Assembly: GCA_029747585.1 (NCBI GenBank)
Contig: JAPEVF010000011.1
Location: 124,001 to 188,000, forward strand
Direction: 5' to 3'
DNA: 64,000 nt
From: Pleurotus djamor
Taxonomy: Eukaryota; Basidiomycota; Agaricomycetes; Agaricales; Pleurotaceae
Part shown: piece after piece, positions 40,942-52,126 of the stretch
How the letters are laid out: the number at the start of each line of letters is the position of its first letter
Position numbering within the stretch: position 1 is the stretch's first letter
Position numbers and translations under genes: made by a program
Notes under the pieces: generated by a model
The model's database searches: none
Told to the model about the DNA's origin: nothing
The model's input: the letters and a program-made list of their open reading frames with translations, nothing else

Positions 40942-41868
40942 TTTCTTTTTCCTTTTCTCTAACAACATCGAACATTGTGCATTGTTTCCATACTGTTTTC
41001 ATCTCCTCATGGCATGGCATCTCTTCCCCATCTCTACCGTACTCATATTCATAACTTACAGGCATTGTTAGTTTCGTGGCAATTTATTATTACCCTCCCT
41101 TCTGCCCATCCCAATTTGTTTATGAACTCCACCCTTTTTGCGTTCTCTCTCAATACTTCGTTCTCTGCGACTTCACCGGATCCTCCCACACTCCAATCCC
41201 CTGCTCAAGCTTCTTAGTCCTCGCTGTCCGTTGCTTTGCTTTGCTTCTCTGCTTTCCCGAAACCCTCCATCCTTTCCTACGACCCGCACCTCCACCTTCT
41301 CTCTCTCGCAGACTTCGGCCCTGGCGAGGAGCTCATTGGACACACACACGGCTTTTTACCCACACCATCTCGGCGCCACTAGAGTTCCATTTGTCCGTGT
41401 ACAGTCTCCTCGGTCAAACGAGGTTTTCCCAACACGGCTGGTTTAAATCCCTTCTCCAACCACCCCTCATTTACCTTGTGGACCTTACACCCACAAACCC
41501 AAAAAACTTCCCAGACCTGTATCATTATTATTTAGTTTTTCCAGCATGCTGTATAACATGCAATTATCAGGATATAGTTTCACAAAGGTCACACTTGTGC
41601 GTGTTGTGGTTGTTCTATCACATACTTGAGTTCGTGGTATACACGTTTATGACAAGATGATGTAAAGACAACGCTAGCCAGACGTGAAGAGACAAGGGCT
41701 CAAGAAAGACGAGGGCATAAGATTAAAGTGAAGAAGTGTAAAGAAACGTCCCAAAAGAATGGATGCCAATCGCATAAACTCCTGCCCCTTCGATCACACA
41801 ACAGAGTCGTCATGTTATCCAGGCGTTGGACCCTCCAAACGCAGGCTGATCCCAACAGGGCTGGTCTT
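40942..41868. other. Intergenic region between convergent ERT1 and PRA1 genes
   Basis: This region lies between two convergent 3' ends. It is T/C-rich on the plus strand to about 41560 and shows no recognisable gene. It is probably long 3' untranslated sequence of ERT1 plus terminators. The open frame at 41076-41660 lacks motifs and looks like chance. Confidence 0.45.
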
Positions 41869-42679
41869 TCAAACGGCGTCTTGGACTTCTGTGTACTCGC
41901 TTTCGACACCCGGTTCGACGAAAGATGCGTGAAGGAGGATCAACACAGATGAAGCACCAACGAGCCAGAAGAACGTCATTATGGGCGACGCGAAGAAGAG
42001 GAGTGGGAGACCGATAACGAAAAGTGCTGTGTAGAGTGACTTCTGTGTTATGACGTGGTCGCCCACCTGCATGGGCTCAGGAGCTATGAACGGAAAAGAA
42101 AAGAACGCGATCATATGCGGTTAGCTTGTGTAGGTTACTGAAGCGAGATTGCTGGTACGCACCCCATTTGTTGATAGCGGCGAAGCCTCCGACAAGGAAG
42201 ATTAAGGCGAGAAGGAGAAGAGTGTTACTGAGCCTAGCGGATAACGGCGAAGTCTGAGCTTCGGTATGGGCGCACGCGGAGATACTGAAAACTTACAATG
42301 CATAGACGGCCAGCGCTGCAATGATTATGCCATAGTTTCCTGTAGACGATGAAGTTTCATTCAGCGGGTTTGCTGGGTTTCCTTGATACTAGGATTCCAT
42401 ACCAGAGTAGTAGCGGGTGTTGTACGATATGCGCTATTGGACACGTCAGTGCACCGTCCAAAATCCACGAAGTCGTTAATCTCACCTGAGTTGCTTCATT
42501 AAAGTCACTAGGTCTCGAAACCCTCTGGTAGTCAAAGAATTCTTGTGGGCTGCGGATGGCAGAGAGTTTTGTTTGCTATTTTGTTTTCCGCAAGTCAGTA
42601 GTTATTCGGCCGCTATTCCACACACGACACGCACTCGGAATGACTTGACAGCATCTGTAACACGCATGACGGCCTCCAT
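41869..42679 (-). CDS. PRA1/Yip3-family membrane protein
   Basis: PRA1 proteins act on prenylated Rab GTPases in ER-Golgi traffic. Exon 1 gives MEAVMRVTDAVKSFR. The next exon, after an acceptor at AAATAG, gives QTKLSAIRSPQEFFDYQRVS and RPSDFNEATQ, matching the PRA1 consensus (RPxxEFFDxxxxSRPxxFxE). The following exons read RISYNTRYYSGNYGIIIAAL with AVYA, then LSNTLLLLALIFLVGGFAAI, and finally two more hydrophobic stretches, LYTALFVIGLPLLFFASPIM and FFWLVGASSVLILLHASF. It ends VEPGVESEYTEVQDAV with an acidic tail. Four hydrophobic segments are visible, as usual for the family. Divergent from CDC26. Confidence 0.9.
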
Positions 42680-42987
42680 TGTGAAAGATTTATTAACGAG
42701 GAGGAAAAGCGGGCGAAGAGTGGTGGGGTGGTGGTGGTTGGGTGTAAAGCAAGGTGAAGCGTGTATTCCGTGAATGGAGGGTTAGTAAATAACTTTGTAC
42801 ACTGCGCCGCAGCTTCACCATTGTCTGCCACGACACCACGCTCCCATCGCCCCGTGTGCTCAGTGCTGTGCGTCTTTCTCTAACTAGCCAGCTAGCTACC
42901 TTGCCAGCTCATCGTTCACTTTCATGTTTTTCTTACTGAAACGAATTTAGACAATAAATCGGCATTAGTTACTTCGCCCGTTTCACG

Positions 42988-43274
42988 ATGATCCGTCGTA
43001 GTCCCACGCAAATCGACATGACCGATCTGGATGTCCAGGACATTCGCGACCACATCGCCATGCAAGTAGCGCAGGAGGCAGAGGCCAGGAACNGCAGCTA
43101 GCAAAAATGCGACCGCCGAGGCTAACACCAACCAAGCGTTCATTGATGCGCGTGCGGACGCAGCGGCTGCGGCTGCCCGTGCACTGGAGAAAGAGCGAAG
43201 GCTAGGTATCCGTGGTACGTCTCATTCATATTCAAGGGAGACAAGCCAGCTAAAGCGTAGTTATCTCAGGATGA
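42988..43274 (+). CDS. CDC26: Anaphase-promoting complex subunit Cdc26
   Basis: A small APC/C subunit that stabilises the TPR subunit Cdc16/APC6 through its extreme N-terminus. The product begins MIRRSPTQIDMTDLDVQDIR; the M-x-R-R-x-P-T-x-I start is the hallmark of Cdc26. An alanine-rich helical part follows (DARADAAAAAARALEKERRL then GIR). The frame is open only when the N at 43093 is skipped. With it, a TAG stop comes after R-N-x-S. A GTACGT...TCAG intron (43215-43269) leaves a final exon with only two coding bases and the stop, giving 76 residues. If that intron is not spliced, the frame stays open for about 50 more codons. Assignment rests on the N-terminus and length. Confidence 0.75.
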
Positions 43275-43412
43275 TCACGTTTGAAGGAAAGAAATGCTAT
43301 GTTTGTATTATATTCCCAACTTCTCTAGATGACTATTCTTGTCCAATGGTATGGACTCAAAGATAGCTTATCTATTATACGGCTCTGCATGCGTGCACCT
43401 GAGGGTTTGATC

Positions 43413-46393
43413 TTACGCATGAAAGGCATTGCGGAAACCTAAGCAAAGATAGAATGAGTTTATCAGGCCGCTCACACATAGGTAATGTGTTCCCATACCG
43501 TCCAGATCTTGGTGATCGCAAAGAGTTGCCAAATCCACCCGTTGCATGTGCAGACACGCCGTCTTCAAACTATCCCAAAGCGCAGTGGACGTGACCCCAC
43601 GCTTCTCGTTGAATCCTTGTGGGTCTCGCACGCCATCATTCTCCTGCAACGCCAAAGCATCTAGAATGTGTCCGGCGGCCTCTCCAAATCTCTAATAGAA
43701 TAGGAACAAGAAAAAACAAAGGTCTCATCAGCTTCCACGTTCATAATCCTATTTATACGCCTCCCATTGTTGACATCGGGGAACGAGAAGGTACTCACGC
43801 GGAGATTGATACATGATATGCCCAAGTTATACCTAAGTGGAAAGACAAGATGGAGTTAGAATCCTCATCAAGTCAATGAAGCGTATACAACGGAGCGAAC
43901 CTTGCGCGAATGTATACAGGGTTGAGCTCAAGGGCACGATAATAGTATTGCAGCGCTTCTTCAGCATGCCCGCTGTTCGCCATCGTCGCGCCGACCCTGT
44001 TATACAATAACCAGTCCTAAAGTTTGAATTAGCAAACCGCGGACCACCGGGTCCACATCCGAACGGAGGATAACTGTTCATCAAGGAGCGAAAGACGCAC
44101 ATCAGGTCGCACTGCCAATGCCGTAGTGAAGCAATCTTTCGCCTTCCCATAATCCTAAGAGAAATCCGGAGGTCAGCCCAAGGGTCTCATGAAATCGCCG
44201 CGCCGCGCAATCCGCCTTTGATATGGAGTGGAATCAATGATGAGAGATGACGCACTTCATTCGTATTCAGCAGAACGGCCAAGGCGATCTGGACATCAGC
44301 GTCTACCTGTCCATTCGCAGAGCTGGTCGCCATCGCAATGAGGCAAGGGATTAGACGATTGAACCGTTCGACGAGCGTCGCTTCAGGTGATTCTGGATTG
44401 TTCGCCTTCCATTGTTGAACGACAGCCTCGTATGTCTGATTGCGCTCGACCCATCCTTTGATGGCCGTATAGGCACCTTCACGGTCACCGTCGTTGGTGT
44501 ACGATACACCCAAAGCGAGCCAAGTTGGCAGGTGTGTCGGATCGAGTTCGACTGCGCGTTTGAGAGCCTCAAGAGCTTTTTGCTCCCGCTCGTTCTCTTG
44601 TTGTTTGACACCGAGTTCGTACCAGGCGGTAGCGTTATTCATATTTCGCTGAACAGCAGCCTCTAACTCCAGAACGCTCTATCAAAAGATCATCAATGAA
44701 TTCTTCTTCGAACACATCATACAAAGATAAAAGAAGGCCCACCTCGAACACAGATTGACCATGCATCATATGATGCCGAGTCGACGAATCTCCCAGCAGA
44801 TAAGGATTATTGCTCTGGAACTGGTACAGCGTAACAGGCTTGATACCCGTCGCCGTAGCCTCAAAAGCTTCCCAATCTCTCTGCAATTGATCCCAAGGCG
44901 CCGCCTGACTCGCCGCTATAGAGCCTTGCTGTCCCGCCATAGCAGACGCCGCATGCACACCCTCCCAATGCCTGATATACTCCTCATTCTCCTGCCGAAA
45001 ATACGCGTCGTTCTCATCTTCCTGCATTCCTTCTGACAACGTTCGATGTCCTTGAAACACCGTCTGAGATTGATAACTCATCGGGAAAAACGAAGATTCC
45101 TCCACACCTCCGGTTTCGATCTCACTTGCTCTTGCATTGGCATGGACATTTGCACCAGACATCATTGAGGACGACGAGGACGGGTCAATTGCCCGACCCT
45201 TGCCTTTGACATCGACCGGCGCGGTGGTCACGCTCCCGTCATTCTGCACCATATCATTACCTTTCACCACCATCTCCCCGTCCCGAAGCTGCTTCATCAG
45301 CCCCAAGAACTGACTCTTTGCGAACTTGGGATTCTGCTCGTGTTCGACGTGCGCGAGGAGTTGACCAGCGATTTGAGCGAGTTCGTCTTGTTGGTGTTGT
45401 GAATGTTGCGTCGTTTGTGGAACTTCTTCCACGATCGTCTGAGAGAGCGGAGAGGTCTCTAGAAGCGATTGGGTCTCTTCGAGGGGCATGACAGATGCCA
45501 GTGATTGTTCTTGAGATTGAAACTCTCGATCCCAAGCAATTTCTAGCAAAGCGTGAGCCATCATCGCGGAAAGAGACATACACGAGACTCATAATCAAGA
45601 ACATACGATCAGTGATAATAGGTCTCTGGCTCTGCATTTGTGAATGCATAGGAGACATAATCGGATTTTGCATGTACATCTGCGGAGGCTGACTCCAAGG
45701 CATATTCATATTCACTACAACAATTTTCGCGCACAAAAATTAGACTCGTAATCGCAACATAACCTCGAGATTGCTACCAACATACCTTGATTAGAAACCA
45801 TAGGACCAGCAACAACGTTCCTCTGAATAGCCGACTCTGCGGTGCTAACGTTCGGCTTTTGCTGATGCAGAAAGTCCGATGCCCAGTTCATCGTCGGTGC
45901 TTGCTGCTGCTGGGGTGTTTGAAGAACAGGTCCTCCAGGCATCATCTGCGTTGCAGGCGAAGCTGGTAAAGCAGCTTGTAACGATGCGAAATCAAAGGCC
46001 ATAGCGGCCCCGTGCGTAGGCGACGCGACGAGTTGTTGATGAGGAGCATCAGCACCAAAGAATCGAGCAGCATCTTGATCCAAGTGTGCAGGATGTTGCG
46101 CCGTACGGAATGTCTATACACGCGAACATTCAATATCTTCATCAACTCTCGAATTGTCAAGATGTCGGAAATACCGTACCTCACGAGACGATCCCGTTCT
46201 TCCACTGCTACTTCCACCAAAGTGATCCTATGACGACACACATCCATTCAGTTATGGTTCTGAGTTGACGGGAGGAAAATTTTGCGTTTACCTGCTGCAT
46301 CCCTCTGTCATGGTCAAACCGTTTCGTCAACCCCTGCAGTGCATTCGACGGTCCGCACTCTGCACCACTCCCGGCGAGCATAGGTAACGCCAT
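43413..46393 (-). CDS. PEX5: Peroxisomal targeting signal receptor Pex5
   Basis: Cycling import receptor that binds PTS1 cargo in the cytosol and docks at the peroxisome membrane. The N-terminus MALPMLAGSGAECGPSNALQ contains the conserved cysteine that is monoubiquitinated for receptor export. WxxxF/Y-type motifs for Pex14 binding appear as WASDF, WDREF and WEAF, in a Gln/Ser/Met-rich region. The C-terminal half holds TPR repeats: NATAWYELGVKQQENEREQK, PTHLPTWLALGVSYTNDGDR, DYGKAKDCFTTALAVRPDDW, LLYNRVGATMANSGHAEEAL and YIRARFNLGISCINLR. It ends after a last small exon encoding FRNAFHA. Several short introns are canonical. It converges with CDC26, leaving 138 bases between stops. Confidence 0.95.
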
Positions 46394-47380
46394 GGTCGAG
46401 GCAAGTGGCCCAGGCAGAAGTCGAAATTACGTGGGTGTCGGTAAAGTCGTCACCACCGACAAGCTATGCTCTTCAAGTATTAAACGTGGGGGAGGCGATG
46501 ATCTTAATGGACGGACGGAGGTCAATGAGGACCGGGAGGGCATAGCCGGAATGCCGCAAGGTACCGTGTGTATGTACGTAATACTTGAGCATTTGGGAAA
46601 GAGTTTCCCACGCCACGCCACGCGTTCGAGAAGGCCAGACCTAAACTGTAACGCCACCTCTCCACCGAAAACTAAAACACAAAACTCCGTTCCGTTGTCA
46701 TGGCTATAGTGTACATAGCGGATGTAGGGAAAGTACTTTTAGTTTGTGGGATGATGATGTAAAATTACACGATGAAATATACACTGGGTTGGGGTTTCTG
46801 TCCGCCCTTTGCTGTGGAGAAGCCGAGAGAGAAAAACATCTACCTAGAAGAAATGAACCCGGAATCATGGAAGGTGTACACACCGAAAGCCGAGAGGGGG
46901 GATGGGGGATGGGGAAATCGAAGCTGAAGAAGTGAGTTGAAGGGGAAGAAAAGGCAAGCTCCAACTCCAAGGGCAAGGCGAAAAACAACTGGAACATTCG
47001 GAAGAAGAAAGCGACACAACATGCAAACAAAGTAGACAGGCGAAGAATATTTGTACACGGTCAAAAAATGGGTAACTGGGTAAGGAATAAAAGGCTAGTG
47101 TTCTAAAGAGTCCCCTCTCGTATGAAAGACTAGAAAAAAATATGAACACGAGAGGGAGTAAAGACAAAAGTAAACAAAAAAGTAAGAAGGTAGCAGCGAG
47201 GAGACGACTGTTCGATATGTGTACACTATGTGCAGAGGAGAGAGAAAGAGAGAGAAAGAAACAGGAATACAAGGGATGCAAGCGTTCGATCGTTCTGATT
47301 ATGCGATATGTGGATGAGGGGGATGATGCGGATAGCGGGAAAATGCGAATTACAGAGCGAGAGAAGTCGGGGGATGGCGA
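46394..47380. other. Intergenic region upstream of PEX5
   Basis: No gene was assigned. A short inverted repeat TGGGAAA/TTTCCCA sits at 46594-46610. The part from about 46750 to 47300 is purine-rich on the plus strand, so it is CT-rich on the minus strand. It probably includes the 3' untranslated region of the C2H2 gene. Minus-strand frames there (46704-47281) are Leu/Phe/Ser-rich shadows of this bias. Confidence 0.45.
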
Positions 47381-48551
47381 TCATGACAACTCTGCTGGTT
47401 CCGCCACGGACGAAGCGTTCGGGGCGTTTTTATGATGGACGAGTCTGCAGTCTGCGCCGCCTTCCGAGCGCAAGTGTCGCTAAATAGCAAAAGCAAGCTT
47501 AGATGTGGAACAGAGAGCGGGGGGACAAGGGGAACGTACGTTGAGAGCGTCGCCTCTGCTAAAGGTTTTGTTACACCCCCTGCACAAGTTGTTCTGCGAC
47601 TTTGCACTGTGTAGTGCTTGGTGACGCCTGGGGGAAGAAAGTGCCGGTGGTCAGATGGGCTGAGCAACCTATATCGGAATCGATGACTCACTTGCAATCG
47701 TGTTGGCGCGCAAAGCCCTTTTTACACCCTGGCCACTCGCAAACATACGGTCTCTCCTCGGTATGGGAGCGTAAATGACCTATTGATGGAAAAGCGGGTT
47801 TGTTAGACTGAGACGCGAAGGGGGGATTCGAGGGGACAAACCTCTGAGGTTGAAGCGGCGAGTAAAGGTACTCCCGCAGCCTGGGACTGGGCAGACAAAG
47901 TGTGCAGCGTTTGTGCGTCTGCTCGCGCTGGCTAGTTGTGTCGCGGAGGTGGTGACCTGCTGCTTCTCAACTTGAAGAATCGGTGGCAGGCGGACGCCGC
48001 TGGAAGAGGGGTAGTGGTTTGCACCGGGGCCGCCCTGGCTGGACACCGAGTCTGTTCCGGGGGATGGCGGTGACGAGAGGGGTTGCTGCGGGGGTTGTAC
48101 GCGCGAGTAGAGGTCTGCCGCGGTTGAAGCGTAGTAGTCTGGGTTTGGACTATCGCGCATGATGTTCATCTGGGGCTGGTGGTCCTCCGGGCGGTTGAGA
48201 ATTGGCGACTGCTGGGGTATTTGCGGGGACGATGAGGAGGTCTGAAGAAAGTACGGCGAGGGTGCGGTCGTGTAAGATTCTGGAGGCGATTGGGGATAAG
48301 TTGCGGCGGCCATGTCTGCGGCGGGGTTATAGCAGACTCTGGGTACGTATTGCTGGTACTGCTGAGGGTAAGGCTGGTACGGGTGCTGCTGCTGGTGTTG
48401 GTGGTGATGGTGGTGGGAAGCAAGAGGCGTCGGCTGGTGTTGTGGCNTGGTGGTGGTGAGATTGGGGGATTTGTTGGTGGTGGTTGTCGGCGTAATAGTG
48501 ATTTGCAGGGTCCTGATAGTTGTTCCAGGCTCGTGGGGAGTGATAGGCCAT
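47381..48551 (-). CDS. C2H2 zinc-finger transcription factor, Crz1-like
   Basis: The N-terminal half is low-complexity, with histidine/glutamine runs and Pro/Ser-rich sequence starting [15 protein letters not shown]. Zinc finger 1 reads [20 protein letters not shown]. Finger 2 is [20 protein letters not shown] followed by HQALH. Finger 3 is a variant, [20 protein letters not shown] then SEGGADC. This arrangement, including ARQHDxKRH, the DALxRH finger and a cysteine after it, matches the calcineurin-responsive factor Crz1 of yeasts and moulds. Calcineurin docking was not identified, so regulation by calcium is only inferred. The N at 48447 must be skipped to join the HHH stretch to [11 protein letters not shown]. 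Introns follow the first finger, ...HDCK and ...GDALN. Confidence 0.85.
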
Positions 48552-48924
48552 ATTTGGGAATGACGCTTGTTCTGGAGGAACTTGGGATGCATCCTCTCGG
48601 AGGCGTATGGATTTTTATAAGATGAGCGGACAGTGCAGCCTGAAACTCATTCCTCGCAACGGATCCATTTGTCGGCGAATGACACGCTCTCAACTTTGTC
48701 TACCGTCATTCGTCATTCCTGCACTTTTTTTCCAGGGCGATGCACCAGCCAAAAGCACAGCTTCCCCTTGACCAACTTTTCAGCCTCCGCGAACAGCCTG
48801 ACCATGAAACACATCCCACGAGGCTACAAAGCTCATTATGTCACTGAAACAATTCCAATTCAAGGAGGAATGNAAAAAAAAAACAGAAACAGGACCACGA
48901 AGAAACATAATTTGTACATACGCG
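48552..48924. other. Intergenic spacer upstream of the C2H2 gene
   Basis: It holds the promoter of the C2H2 gene and the 3' end of the lipase gene, both transcribed from the minus strand. An A-run next to an N lies at 48872-48885. No other feature is seen. Confidence 0.4.
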
Positions 48925-51900
48925 CTACACATCTGCCTGCTCGAATATGTGAGAATCCAATAGTCGGCGTCGTCGCATTAGCTCCGTTTCAGTGATGGTC
49001 GGTCCGCTCTGTCGCTTGCTGCTAGCACCAATTTCAGCAACTTGAACTGGGACTTGCGCTTCAAGCTCCTGGACCTCCTCCTCGGCCTCCTCAGGCACAC
49101 ATAATACACCCTGGTACTTCTTCGGAACGAAAGTGATCATACTTTCCTCCGCCTCAGTCTCCGATCCGGCACCACTCACACTCGCACTACCCTCCGCTCG
49201 TGATGATCCCTTGAACCCCTCCCCATCCCGATTAAACCTTCGGAACGCATCATCAATCCAGTCCCCCAGCTCCTCAATAACCGCCTTTGCTTCCTTCATC
49301 AAACTCGGCATCTGCAGATAGCCGTGACTCCAATCAGAGAAGATTACAACCTCCACCCAATCATCCTCCGTCTCTCGAGAAAGCCTATCTCGTTCCCTTC
49401 GCAGAGCAGCATTGTCATCGTGTCCGTGAGACCCAGAGGACATAGACCGCGATTCGCTCATCCTCAGATCTTCCCCAAACCGTGTACTCTTGCCCGAAAT
49501 AGTCAAATCAAGTTCTGCCTTCCGAGCTCGTTTCGCTTCTCGCACCCGTCCGGCGAAGATAACCGTGTCATCCACAAACGGGTCCTTTTCCCCACATTGC
49601 ATCAACACCGGCGGAAATTGTGCCAAGATGTAGCTGGGTGCCAGAATGGGTGAAATGTGATAGTCCGTCGCGAAATCTGGGTTTCGATAGGGTCCTATGT
49701 AAAGGATTGCCATAGCGCGCATCTGTAAAGAATGGACGGGGTTAAAGTCAGAAAAAAAAATACACACACTGAAATGACACAAGTCAACATGACACCATAC
49801 CATGCTCGGAGAGATGATTCTATCCTGGAAGTAACCGGTGCGGCTTGTCATCGTCAACCGCGTCCCAATGGGTTCCTTACCTCTCCCTACCGACCCTGTT
49901 GGAGCCTTGGAATCAACTGAATGTTGTTTCTGTCGCTCCTCCAGCATCGCCTGCTGGTCTATAGACCTGTCAATAGACGGACGGTGCCGAACACGCGCTT
50001 CAATGGGCCTATCCTCCTCTTTCATCCGCTGATAGTCCTTCTCGTCGTCATCGCTTTCAGCATCTGCCAAAGACCCTCTGTCTTCAATCGTCATAGCAGA
50101 ATGTCGTCTCCGCGCCATCGGTCGGGTCGCGGTGACTTTAACGACGATGTCGACCTCCGTGGACGTAGAGCTCCACTTGGACCTGTGTCTGTCGAGTTCT
50201 CCTTGTCAGACCCCGCCAGCGACTTCAATGTGTCTTTCCAGCTCTGCCTCCGTCGCAATCCTCGACGTGGCGGGCGTTTTTCGTCCCCAACCATGCTTAA
50301 AGGACTGACATGTTGTAAATGATCCTTCTGAGCAGCAAATTCTTTCAGCCCTGGCAGGTACCCAGACGACTGCTCAGAACGGAGGATTCGGAGGTTATCC
50401 TGCGTCATCCACGAAGTGAAGTTGAAGTCTAACGCAGCATAATTGAGAACAAGGGATAGAGGTAAGGGTATTTGATTCGAGGGCGGAGGTCTGTTTCGTG
50501 GATGGTTGTGTTCAATGATCTTGAATACTAGGTTGACGGCAATCGTTGAGCCTCTGCATCCTGGTCAGATCGGCGAAGGTCGGCAGTAAGAAGAAGCTTA
50601 CGCAGAGTCACCTGAGACGATGACGCTCAGTTTCTTGCCTGACATGCCCAGGATGGCTCCGCCTGCTCAAGGAGTCAGAAACCGCATCACCCTTTATACG
50701 ATAGGGGCATACCTGAGTCGACGATGGTTCTGTACGTATCATAAGCCTCGTCGTTGGCGAATGGGAATGGGTCTATCAAGCAGTGAGTAAGCATCCGATC
50801 AACTAGGTACATTCCACCTACATTCAGGAGCTTTTCCATAGTCAATAGCAAGTACAGGCCTCCCCGTACTGATCGCCCAGGCCCTCAAACGTTCTTCATG
50901 ATGTTCAGGAGTCATAGCGACGAATCCCCCGCCGGGAAAGTCCAGAATTAATTCATTCGTCTTGCAAAGCCGCTTCTCTGGAAGGGCATAGAACAGATAG
51001 GCAGTAATGGGACGGTCGTAGGTTGATCCTTTGGGTCGGGGAAGTAAGATCTTTCTGCGGACGGGAATCGAGGGAAGGTGCGTAAACAAGCGAATCTATA
51101 AATGACTTCGTCTGATCAAGGGCTACGAGATGGGTTGAGAGCGATAACTCACGAGGGGATGAGTAGTCTTCTCCCAGGTCGCCCGAAGCATCTCAATCGT
51201 AGGTACGGCACGAAAGCGACGAAGCTAGATCATGCTATCAACGCAACGAGCTATTGTGGATGTCAATATCGCTTACCTTCTCGTCAGCTTCATTGGCGTA
51301 GATGATATAGTACACCGAGAATAGAATAGAGCATATGTCGCGAAGCCACTTTGGCCGGACTGACATAGCTGTCGCGAAGCCCGCATCAAGTCCGGTGGTG
51401 ATCCACGTCACACGATAGTACGATGGAGAATACTGAAGTCCCATCAGGATCCACAACTTAGGGAATGTGGCTGACCATACGCCATACGAAAGGTACTCAC
51501 CAGACGCGCAAGTGGTTCTGGAGCTTGAAGGGTGTGTGGAATTTGCAATATTGGTTTCGAAGGGCGGTGTTGTTTATAAAACAAGATTCACTTACATCCA
51601 AGACCCAAAATTTTATCCATGTTCCGCAGGGCGTAAACGGCGGTCAAGGTGCTCACGATTATTTGCCAGGGGGTAAAGCGCTCTGCGATGTGTTTCATGA
51701 GCAATGACAGCGGGCGGAATAAAAATGACAACCGACGTAATGCCCGGTTTGCTTTCCTGAGCCAGAGGAATCGAGGACCACCAGGGTTCCCCCGGAGAAT
51801 GCGCGCAATCCAGAAGAAGATGACGAGGAATACCTGGATGGTAGATATGATATCATGACACTAGTTTGGCAGAAGCCATGGACTGTACCTGAGCCCGCTT

Positions 51901-51939
51901 CCAGGAAGGATTCGGGCGACCGAATACATGATCAATCAT
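48925..51939 (-). CDS. Hormone-sensitive-lipase-family alpha/beta hydrolase
   Basis: The N-terminus MIDHVFGRPNPSWKRAQ and VFLVIFFWIARILRGNPGG suggest a membrane-associated start, followed by LTAVYALRNMDKILGLG. The hydrolase core has DFPGGGFVAMTPEHHEERLR (oxyanion-hole HGG variant PGGG), RPVLAIDYGKAPEYPFPFAN, and VIVSGDSAGSTIAVNLVFKI with the nucleophilic serine. Further on are MQCGEKDPFVDDTVIFAGRV with the catalytic aspartate and IFSDWSHGYLQMPS with the histidine. A long charged insert (about 49900-50280) separates the serine from the Asp/His, as in fungal HSL-like proteins. The reading frame breaks near 50100: the upstream frame stops at 50091 while the downstream one is already open from 50118, and no convincing intron links them. 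Substrate is unknown; a sterol- or triacylglycerol-ester is likely from the family. Confidence 0.82.
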
Positions 51940-52126
51940 TAGGACTGCAAGAGACTATGTTGGAGGAAGAGGAGGAAGAGGAAGAGATGTGGTCGCTGGT
52001 ACGCATCACGGACCCGTGAATAGCACAATGCAGTAAGAGGCGCCGCCTCTTACTGAGGCGGCATGTGATTGGCGTCGCTATCATTTGGGCGCTCTTCGAG
52101 CGCTTAGGACTTGATAACGTACAACC
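51940..52126. promoter_or_regulatory. Divergent promoter with a 25-base palindrome
   Basis: Between the divergent starts of the lipase and MRI1, arms CAGTAAGAGGCG and CGCCTCTTACTG flank a single C (52031-52055), a perfect 12-bp inverted repeat. An ATTGG (inverted CCAAT) box follows near 52068. Both are seen directly. A dimeric factor site is inferred. Confidence 0.6.

Noticed and set aside
41076..41660. Plus-strand open frame of 194 codons after ERT1
   Set aside because: It lies in T/C-rich 3' sequence between convergent genes; hydrophobic composition follows base bias.
46704..47281. Leu/Phe/Ser-rich minus-strand frames resembling membrane proteins
   Set aside because: They arise from purine/pyrimidine bias in untranslated sequence and have no family features.
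48925..51939. Reading the lipase as two separate genes
   Set aside because: The two halves supply one catalytic triad (Ser in the first; Asp and His in the second), so a single gene with a frame problem is more likely.
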